DNA from: CAZVEE01 sp964625525
Lineage (GTDB): Bacteria; Pseudomonadota; Alphaproteobacteria; JAJFIK01
Direction: 5' to 3'
NCBI GenBank assembly: GCA_964625525.1
Contig: CAZVEE010000094.1
Coordinates: 1 to 12,957 of the forward strand
DNA length: 12,957 nucleotides
Positions 6,179 to 12,957 of this stretch are shown piece after piece; the first letter of the stretch is position 1; every line of letters starts with the position of its first letter. The notes beneath the pieces were generated by a model, which had not been told where the DNA came from, searched no databases, and was given only the letters and a program-made list of their open reading frames with translations. A program made the position numbers and the translations under genes.

Positions 6179-7330
6179 ATGCTGAGAGTGCTTGGGCGCC
6201 TGGGCGCCTATGTCCTGGTACTTGGCACGGGAGCGGTGCTGCTGGCCGGGCTGATGGCATTGCGCGCCGCCGACGAACCGGCTCCGGCCGCGCCGCTTCT
6301 GGTCTCGGTGTTCCCTGCGGTCGAGCAGGAAACCTTTATCTCCCAGCGCACCTTTGCCGGGCGCATTGTCCCCCAGCGGACCTCCGATATCGGCTTTGAG
6401 CTGGGGGGGCGCGTCACCGAACTGCTGGCCGATGACGGCGAACGGGTCAGTGCGGGCCAAGAGCTGGCACGCCTCAACACAGCGCAATTGGAGAACCGCC
6501 GCAATGAGCTGAGCGGTCAGCGCGCCGAAGTGGAGGCCCAGCTGACCCGCACCATCAACACGCTCAATCGCCAGCAGGAACTGCTGGGCGACGGCTTTTC
6601 CACTCAGCAGCAGATCGACGATCTGGTGGCCGAGCGCGACAGCCAGCGCGCCCGCCTCAGCCAGATTGATGCCGCCCTTGATCAGGTCCAGACCGACTTT
6701 GACGACTCGATTCTGATGGCCCCGTTTGCCGGCCAAATCGTGCGCCGCACCGTGGACGAAGGCGCCGTGGTGCAACCGGGCCAGACCATCTTCCGCCTCA
6801 ATGAAAGCGGTGTGCTCGAAGCCCGCATTGGCGTCCCCACCGCCTATCGCCGCCAAGTGGCCATCGGCGATACCTACCGCATCCGCGCCAATGGTCTGGA
6901 GACTGAGGGCGTGATCAGCGGCATCGTGACCGACCTCGCCACGCAGACCCGAACCATCACGCTGATCCTGACCATCGAGAACGACCCGGGCTTTGTGGCC
7001 CGCGATCTGGTGCGCATGCTGCTTGACGAAGAGATTCGCCGCACCGGCATCTGGGTCCCTACCACGGCGCTGAATGAAAGCCTGCGTGGCCTCTGGTCCG
7101 TCTTCGTCGTCGAAGACACCGAAGCGGGCCAAGTGGTCGCCCGGCGTGACGTGGAAATCGTCAGCATTGAAGAGAACCGGGCCTATGTGCGCGGCACGCT
7201 GGCCCATGGGGAACGCGTGATCGCCTCCAGCACCTTCCGCTTTGTGCCCGGCCAGCGCATCATCATCGCCGAAACCGTCGAAGGCCCCCATGACATCACG
7301 GGTGGCGATGAGGCGGAGGCCGGCCAATGA
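6179..7330 (+). CDS. RND efflux periplasmic adaptor (membrane fusion protein)
   Basis: The 383-residue product is a HlyD/AcrA-type periplasmic adaptor that links an RND permease to an outer-membrane channel. It begins with a membrane anchor or signal segment (LGAYVLVLGTGAVLLAGLMA). The split lipoyl domain follows: first half SDIGFELGGRVTELLADDGE with VSAGQELARL, second half ILMAPFAGQIVRRTVDEGAV with VQPGQTIFRL. Between them lies a coiled-coil hairpin rich in Gln, Glu and Arg (about residues 105-170). A beta-barrel domain (ARIGVPTAYRRQVAIGD) and a membrane-proximal domain complete it. No lipobox Cys is seen. The ATG at 6179 is chosen because GGGGAGA (6164-6170) sits 8 bases upstream; an in-frame GTG at 6113 would place translation over the palindrome. 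The stop codon overlaps the permease start (ATGA, 7327-7330), so the two are translationally coupled. Confidence 0.9.
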   Translation: MLRVLGRLGAYVLVLGTGAVLLAGLMALRAADEPAPAAPLLVSVFPAVEQETFISQRTFAGRIVPQRTSDIGFELGGRVTELLADDGERVSAGQELARLNTAQLENRRNELSGQRAEVEAQLTRTINTLNRQQELLGDGFSTQQQIDDLVAERDSQRARLSQIDAALDQVQTDFDDSILMAPFAGQIVRRTVDEGAVVQPGQTIFRLNESGVLEARIGVPTAYRRQVAIGDTYRIRANGLETEGVISGIVTDLATQTRTITLILTIENDPGFVARDLVRMLLDEEIRRTGIWVPTTALNESLRGLWSVFVVEDTEAGQVVARRDVEIVSIEENRAYVRGTLAHGERVIASSTFRFVPGQRIIIAETVEGPHDITGGDEAEAGQ

Positions 7331-10300
7331 GACTCAGCACCCTTTTTTATGACAATATCCGCCTGCTGATCCTGGGTGTGGCGGTCCTTCTGGTGGGCGG
7401 CGTCTCCGCGGTCATGACCATGCCGCAGGAGGAAGACCCGAAAATCACCAATCGTGTGGCGACAATCCTGACGCCCTTCCCCGGCGCCAGTGCCCTGCGC
7501 GTGGAACAGCTCGTCACCGAAAAGATCGAAAACGAGCTGCGCGAGATTGCCGAGATCCGGACCATCCGCTCCGACTCCCGCACGGGCCTCTCCATCATCA
7601 CGGTGGAGTTGGAAGAAAACATCTACGAGACCGACGGCCCCTTTTCGCTGGTCCGCGATGCGGTCTCCGATGCCCAAACCGAATTCCCCGATGGCGTACC
7701 CTCGCCCGTCTTCAACAATGATCGCGGCTATGCGTACACGGTCATGGCGGCCTTGGTGTGGGATGCTCCCAGCGAGCCTAATCTGCTGATCCTGAAACGG
7801 ATCGCGGAAGACCTCCAGAATGTGCTGCGCAATGTGCCGGGCACGGAACTCGTCACCCTGCACGGGGCACCGGAGGAAGAAGTACTGGTGACGGTCAACA
7901 ATGCCGTTGCCGAATCTCTTGGCCTCAGCCGTCAACAGATCGCCAATGCCATTGCCGGCGCCGACGCCAAGGTCTCGGCCGGCCAGTTGCGCGGGGACCG
8001 GAACGAATATGTGGTCGAAGTGCGCGGCGAGCTGGACAGCCTCTCACGCCTGCGCGAAGTCACCGTGCTGACCGACGACCAGGGCACGATCGTGCGCGTG
8101 GGCGACATCGCCAATGTGGACCGGGCGTTGGTGTCTCCGCCCGACGACTTGGCGCTTGTGCGCGGGCGTCCGGCCCTCGTGGTCGCCACCCGCATGGAAG
8201 GTAATCTGCGCGTGGGCGATTGGGCCGCCAGCGTGCGCGATGTGCTGGCCGACTATGAGCAGGACCTCAGCGGCGGTGTCTCCCTTGAAATCATCTTTGA
8301 TCAAAGCGCTTACGCCCAGGCGCGCTTCGGTGAACTGCTTCTCAACCTGCTGATCGGCGCCGGGCTCGTGGTGCTGGTGCTGTTCTTCACGCTTGGCTGG
8401 CGCTCTGCTGCCATCGTGACGCTGAACATCCCGCTGACCGCGCTCGGCAGTCTGATGATGCTGAACTTTCTCGGCATTCCCATCCACCAGATGTCGATCA
8501 CCGGTCTTGTCGTGGCGCTGGGCCTGCTTGTGGATGCCGGAATCGTCATGACCGACGCCATCCGCCGGCGGATTGTCCAGGGCCTGAGCGCACGCGAGGC
8601 GGTGTCGGAGTCCGTGAGCCGGCTCTGGATTCCCCTGCTGAGTTCGACCTTGACGACCGTGCTGGCCTTCACGCCTATCACGCTGTTGCCGGGCGGCGCG
8701 GGCGAGTTCGTCGGTCCCATCGCCATCAGTGTGATCACGGCTTTGACCTTGAGCTTCTTGCTCGCCATCAGCATCGGGTCCGCTCTGAGCGGCCTGTTGC
8801 TACCCGCCGCGATCGCCTCAGCCAAAGCGCGCAGTCAGGATGGGGAACTGCCCTTCTGGGTGGGCGGGGTGAATTTCCCGATGCTGTCGCGCCTGTTCGA
8901 CCGGGCGCTGCGCTTGAGCCTGCGCCATCCGGTGCTGTCCATCCTGGCCGCGATCATCCTGCCATTTCTGGGCTTTTACGGTGTCACGACGTTGCCGTCT
9001 CAGTTCTTCCCAGAGGCAGACCGCAACCAGTTCCATGTAGAGATGCGCCTGCCCTCCCAGGCCTCTATCCGCGAAACTCGCGCAGTGACGCTGCAAGCCT
9101 ATGACTTACTCATGGAGCGTGACGATGTGGAGGCCGTGGACTGGTTCATCGGCAACAGCGCGCCGAGCTTCTACTACAACATGCAGATGAACCAGGATGG
9201 CGTATCCAACTATGCCGAGGCGCAAGTGACCGCTGTCAGCCTTGCGGGTCTTCAGGAGACCCTGAACGATACCCAACGCATGCTGAGTACAGCCTTCCCC
9301 GATGTCCAGGTCATCGTGCGCAAGCTTGTCCAGGGGCCTCCCACATTCGCGCCGGTGGAGATGCGCATTTTTGGCCAGGATCTCACGGACCTGCAATTGG
9401 TCGGCGAACAGGCCCGCGCCATCTTCGCGGACATCCCCGAGATCACCCACACCTTCGCCAGCATGCCCGGCGGCGTACCGAAACTCTGGTTGAACGCGGA
9501 TGAAGATCAGGCTCGTCAGGCCGGGTTGACCCTGGTGGATGTGGCCCGCGCGCTGGAAAGCCAGTTGGAGGGCGTCACCGGCGGCTCCATCATTGAGGGC
9601 GCGGAAGAACTGCCAGTGCGCGTGCGTCTTGATGATGAAGAACGGGCCCGCTTTGGCGAACTGGCATCGCTGAACATCCTGGCGCCAGGACCGGCCCAGA
9701 CCGGCGACGCAGATGGCGGCGTCGATTTTCAGGCCACGCCCATTGCCGCCCTGGGCGATATTACTCTAGAACCCGCCCCCGCGGCGGTGGCCCACTATCA
9801 GGGCCAACGCGTGAACATTGTGTCCGCCTTTGTGCGGGCCGGTGACTTGCCCTCCACCGCCATCGAAAAGTTCCGCACCATTTGGGCGGAGCGCGGCATG
9901 GAGTTGCCGCCGGGTGTGCGGTTTGAATTCGGCGGCGACGACGAAGCGCGCTCGGACGCGGTTGGGAACCTGTTGTCGTCCGTCGGGCTCATCATTGTGC
10001 TGATGATCGCGACTGTGGTGCTGACGTTCAATTCCTTCCGCCTCAGCGTCATTGTCTTTCTGGTGGCCTTCCTGTCCATGGGGCTTGGCATGTTGAGCCT
10101 GACGCTCGCCGGCTATCCCTTTGGCTTCCAGCCGATCATCGCCCTGATCGGTCTTGTCGGCGTCGCCATCAACGCGGCCATCATCATCTTGTCGAGCCTG
10201 CGCGCTGATCCGAACGCGGTGGCCAATGATGTGGAGGCCATTGCGCTTCGGGTCGGGGAAGCGACCCGGCACATCACCTCCACCACGATCACCACTTTCG

Positions 10301-10476
10301 GCGGGTTCCTGCCTTTGATCCTGGCGGACGGCCTGTTCTGGCCGCCCTTTGCCACGGCGATCGCGGGCGGGGTGCTGTTCTCCACGGTGGTATCGTTCTT
10401 CTTCGTGCCCCAGGCCTTCATCCTGTTCAACCGCTGGCGGCCGATCCCGGTGGCGGGATCGCAGGCGACCGCCTAG
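7327..10476 (+). CDS. RND efflux permease (inner-membrane pump)
   Basis: The 1049-residue product has the full length and duplicated layout of an RND permease: TM1 (LLILGVAVLLVGGVSAVM), a large periplasmic loop with EEDPKITNRVATILTPFPGASA, TM2-TM6 (about residues 338-500), TM7 (about 537-555), a second large loop, and TM8-TM12 near the C-terminus. Such pumps exchange protons for substrates, expelling drugs, detergents or metabolites. TM4 reads GLLVDAGIVMTDAI: Asp403 matches AcrB Asp407, but the AcrB Asp408 position is Ala404. TM10 reads GLVGVAINAAIII: neither the AcrB Lys940 nor the Asp often found after Asn in the nearest RND subgroup is there (Asn949 then Ala950). The substrate is unknown. 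It forms an operon with the adaptor; an outer-membrane channel must come from elsewhere. Confidence 0.93.
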   Translation: MRLSTLFYDNIRLLILGVAVLLVGGVSAVMTMPQEEDPKITNRVATILTPFPGASALRVEQLVTEKIENELREIAEIRTIRSDSRTGLSIITVELEENIYETDGPFSLVRDAVSDAQTEFPDGVPSPVFNNDRGYAYTVMAALVWDAPSEPNLLILKRIAEDLQNVLRNVPGTELVTLHGAPEEEVLVTVNNAVAESLGLSRQQIANAIAGADAKVSAGQLRGDRNEYVVEVRGELDSLSRLREVTVLTDDQGTIVRVGDIANVDRALVSPPDDLALVRGRPALVVATRMEGNLRVGDWAASVRDVLADYEQDLSGGVSLEIIFDQSAYAQARFGELLLNLLIGAGLVVLVLFFTLGWRSAAIVTLNIPLTALGSLMMLNFLGIPIHQMSITGLVVALGLLVDAGIVMTDAIRRRIVQGLSAREAVSESVSRLWIPLLSSTLTTVLAFTPITLLPGGAGEFVGPIAISVITALTLSFLLAISIGSALSGLLLPAAIASAKARSQDGELPFWVGGVNFPMLSRLFDRALRLSLRHPVLSILAAIILPFLGFYGVTTLPSQFFPEADRNQFHVEMRLPSQASIRETRAVTLQAYDLLMERDDVEAVDWFIGNSAPSFYYNMQMNQDGVSNYAEAQVTAVSLAGLQETLNDTQRMLSTAFPDVQVIVRKLVQGPPTFAPVEMRIFGQDLTDLQLVGEQARAIFADIPEITHTFASMPGGVPKLWLNADEDQARQAGLTLVDVARALESQLEGVTGGSIIEGAEELPVRVRLDDEERARFGELASLNILAPGPAQTGDADGGVDFQATPIAALGDITLEPAPAAVAHYQGQRVNIVSAFVRAGDLPSTAIEKFRTIWAERGMELPPGVRFEFGGDDEARSDAVGNLLSSVGLIIVLMIATVVLTFNSFRLSVIVFLVAFLSMGLGMLSLTLAGYPFGFQPIIALIGLVGVAINAAIIILSSLRADPNAVANDVEAIALRVGEATRHITSTTITTFGGFLPLILADGLFWPPFATAIAGGVLFSTVVSFFFVPQAFILFNRWRPIPVAGSQATA

Positions 10477-10566
10477 GGGACCACGCCCCTGCCGTCTTCC
10501 CACTTGCATCTGGTCCCGGGAGGGGGGACATAGGATGCAAGGACGACGAGCCGCAGGGAGGGCGCC
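10477..10566 (+). promoter_or_regulatory. Intercistronic region with two competing hairpins
   Basis: Hairpin A: GGGACCA (10477-10483) pairs with TGGTCCC (10511-10517) across a 27-base loop. Hairpin B: CTTGCATC (10503-10510) pairs with GATGCAAG (10534-10541), with an inner stem GTCCC (10513-10517)/GGGAC (10525-10529). Both need the TGGTCCC segment, so A and B exclude each other. This could be an attenuator, a processing site or a protective stem between the pump and the next gene. The downstream ribosome binding site AGGGAGG (about 10555-10561) lies outside hairpin B. There is no T-run, so it is not a typical terminator. Confidence 0.4.
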
Positions 10567-12357
10567 ATGGACGACGATCGGATCGGCATCGGGCCGGCAG
10601 GGCTGTTCGCCTATGCTCTGCCGCGCGATATGCAGGCGGTGCTGACGCGCTCGCCTCTCTTCGCCGATGTGCCGGTGCACGCGTTGGAGGAGATCCTTAC
10701 CGAGTTTGATTGGATCGGTCTGCCCGGCGGCAAGGCCCTCGTTGATCGCGGAGACACCGGCGAAGCGCTTTATATCGTGCTCTCCGGGGGGCTTGGCCTC
10801 ATCTTGAGAGACCCCCGCGGCGAGGATTATCTGGCGGCGCATCTCATGCCGGGCCAGGTGGTTGGTGAGCTGGCGGTGCTGCTGGGTGAAGAACGCACGG
10901 CGACCTTGGTGGCCATGCGCGACACCGAAGTCCTGAAAGTCTCCCACGACGCCTTTGAGCGGCTGATCCATTACCACCCCCAAGTCGCGCTGAACCTGTC
11001 GCGCGTGCTCGGGCGCCGATTGCAGGAGATGATCTCCGGCCAGCGCGATCCTGCTCATGCGCCCTCTCAGGCCCGCACCATCGCGCTCGTGCCGCTGGGT
11101 CTGCGTTTGCCGGGATTTGCGGATTTGGCGAGCGGCGTCATTAAGGCCATGGACCCCGGCCTCGGCGTGTTCGAATCGCCCGAGGACGAAAGCCGCCGCG
11201 GTGGCGAAGCGGCCTTCGAGCAAGCTCTTTATGTGGCCGACCGGCCTCAAAGCGCGTGGACCCAGCGCTGCCTGCGCCAAGCGGACTGCGTGGTGCTCGT
11301 GGCCCGCGCTGGGGACGAACCGCAAAGCCTTGCCGCCATCGAAACGCATTTGGCGGGCAACCGCTTCCGCTGGGTTGAGCTGGTGATCCTGGACGACCGC
11401 ACCGGCCGCCAGGGCAACACATCCACGCCTTGGGCGGAGCGCTTGGGGGCGCGCCTGACCTATCCGCTGAACCCGCAATCGCGTGTAGATACGGAGTATC
11501 TGGCGCGCCAGCTGTCGGGCCGCGCTGTGGGTGTGGTGCTCTCGGGCGGCGGCGCGCGGGCGTTTGCCCATATTGGCGTGTTGCGGGCCTTGCGTGAGGC
11601 GCAAATTCCTTACGACTTGCTGGGTGGCACCAATCTGGGCGGTCTCGTCTCGGCCTGTGCCGCCATGGGCTGGAGCGTGGATGAAATCGAACAGCGCTTG
11701 CGCGACACCGTGGGTCGGGAGCCGCCGCTTCCGGCCGATGACGGCGCCATGGCCGATGTGCTCGCGGGCCGGCGCTTTGCCGATCATCTGATGGCCCTGT
11801 TTGGCGAGACGCGCATCGAGGCCATGCCCCGTGTGTTCTTTTGCGTCTCGGCCAATCTGTCGGACCAGCGGCTGCATGTGCACCGCAAGGGCCTTGTGTG
11901 GCAGGCCTTGCGCGCCAGTGCCGCCATGCCGGGTGTGCTTGCCCCGGCCGTGATGGACGGCGCCATGGTGGTGGACGGATCGATTATGAATGCGCTGCCG
12001 GCCGACGTGATGGCAGGCCTGCGCCGGGGCCCTGTTATCGGCGTCGACGTCACCGGCGGTCTGGCCGCCGCCACGCCGCATGCCTCGGGCGCGGTAGAGT
12101 TCGGCATCATTGGCGATGACATTCATGACGGCCCCAACGCCACCAGCATTCTCATGCGCAGCCATCTGCTGGCCTCGGCGGCCGAACGCGAGCACGCCCG
12201 CGCCATGACCGATCTCCTGATCGAGCCGGACCTGTCCGCGGTGGCCGTGGACGATTATGCCAGTTTCGACACGGCGGTCGACGCGGGATACCGGGCTGCC
12301 AAAACGGCCCTGGCCGACCATGAGGCCATCCGCACCGCCCTCGCCCAACGCTTCTGA
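10567..12357 (+). CDS. Cyclic-nucleotide-binding / patatin-like protein of the NTE family, with Ser-to-Asn at the nucleophile
   Basis: The 596-residue product has the domain order of bacterial neuropathy-target-esterase relatives. Residues about 32-158 form a cNMP-binding domain, with the phosphate-binding cassette GELAVLLGEERTAT (Glu101, Arg110, Thr111 positions as in ligand-binding CRP-type domains). A linker domain typical of the family follows (ARTIALVPLG, SAWTQRCLRQADCVVLVARA). From about 320 comes the patatin domain: oxyanion motif SGGGARAFAHIG (Gly327-329, Arg331) and the catalytic-Asp motif VVDGSIMNALP (Asp470). The nucleophile elbow normally reads GTSxG, but here it is GTNLG with Asn356, so the usual Ser-Asp lysophospholipase dyad is broken. 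The ATG at 10567 follows AGGGAGG. It lies 90 bases downstream of the pump gene on the same strand and may be cotranscribed. Likely a nucleotide sensor or scaffold rather than a normal esterase, if the base is correct. Confidence 0.9.
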   Translation: MDDDRIGIGPAGLFAYALPRDMQAVLTRSPLFADVPVHALEEILTEFDWIGLPGGKALVDRGDTGEALYIVLSGGLGLILRDPRGEDYLAAHLMPGQVVGELAVLLGEERTATLVAMRDTEVLKVSHDAFERLIHYHPQVALNLSRVLGRRLQEMISGQRDPAHAPSQARTIALVPLGLRLPGFADLASGVIKAMDPGLGVFESPEDESRRGGEAAFEQALYVADRPQSAWTQRCLRQADCVVLVARAGDEPQSLAAIETHLAGNRFRWVELVILDDRTGRQGNTSTPWAERLGARLTYPLNPQSRVDTEYLARQLSGRAVGVVLSGGGARAFAHIGVLRALREAQIPYDLLGGTNLGGLVSACAAMGWSVDEIEQRLRDTVGREPPLPADDGAMADVLAGRRFADHLMALFGETRIEAMPRVFFCVSANLSDQRLHVHRKGLVWQALRASAAMPGVLAPAVMDGAMVVDGSIMNALPADVMAGLRRGPVIGVDVTGGLAAATPHASGAVEFGIIGDDIHDGPNATSILMRSHLLASAAEREHARAMTDLLIEPDLSAVAVDDYASFDTAVDAGYRAAKTALADHEAIRTALAQRF

Positions 12358-12363
12358 CACAAA

Positions 12364-12388
12364 AAGGCGGAGCCCATGGCTCCGCCTT
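12364..12388. terminator. Bidirectional terminator between convergent genes
   Basis: AAGGCGGAGCC (12364-12374) pairs perfectly with GGCTCCGCCTT (12378-12388) around a three-base loop: an 11-bp stem. On the minus strand the stem is followed by five T residues (AAAAA at 12361-12365, two of them in the stem), a good terminator for the RTX gene ending at 12413. On the plus strand the following TTGTCGTCTT is a weaker T-tract for the cNMP/patatin gene, which ends 6 bases before the stem. Confidence 0.85.
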
Positions 12389-12412
12389 GTCGTCTTGGCC
12401 TGTGTCGTCCGG

Positions 12413-12957
<545 letters not shown>

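Noticed and set aside
5885..7327. A 480-codon minus-strand frame opposite the adaptor gene
   Set aside because: It covers the adaptor codons and the pump promoter; composition is typical of an antisense shadow.

Overview
The window looks like chromosomal DNA of a GC-rich Gram-negative bacterium, most likely an alphaproteobacterium (a Caulobacterales/Hyphomonadaceae/Parvularcula-like source is my guess from the style of the proteins; no rRNA or marker gene is present to prove it). It is a draft scaffold: 100 N bases at 4689-4788 fill a gap inside a short tandem repeat, and the window ends at 12957 inside another low-complexity repeat.

Layout. 1-584: the 3' end of an unrecognised plus-strand gene converges on, and overlaps, a minus-strand SRPBCC/AHSA1-domain protein. 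585-1150: a long intergenic leader with a perfect 8-bp-arm inverted repeat (836-858). 1151-3271: a TonB-dependent outer-membrane receptor of the ZnuD-like metal-uptake type with two very acidic insertions, ended by a strong hairpin with a UUCG loop. 3361-4608 (minus): a FemAB/CelD-type GNAT acyltransferase. 4609-4967: a divergent intergenic region holding the 16-bp tandem repeat and the gap. 4968-5852: a YcbX-type MOSC-domain protein, followed by an intergenic region with a Rho-independent terminator (5990-6016) and a palindrome next to a -10-like element (6102-6130).

6179-12357 is the main operon-like block: an RND periplasmic adaptor, an RND inner-membrane permease joined to it by an ATGA overlap, and, 90 bp further on, a cyclic-nucleotide-binding/patatin-like protein of the NTE family. 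The permease lacks a charged residue at the usual relay position of TM10, and the patatin domain has Asn in place of the nucleophilic Ser of GxSxG. If both substitutions are real, the block pairs an altered transporter with a probable pseudo-enzyme sensor. No outer-membrane TolC-like gene or local regulator is visible.

12364-12388 is a bidirectional terminator shared with the last gene, a minus-strand secreted RTX (haemolysin-type calcium-binding) protein. Only its C-terminal part is present, after a Pro-Glu repeat linker encoded by nine perfect CGGGCT hexamers at the window edge.
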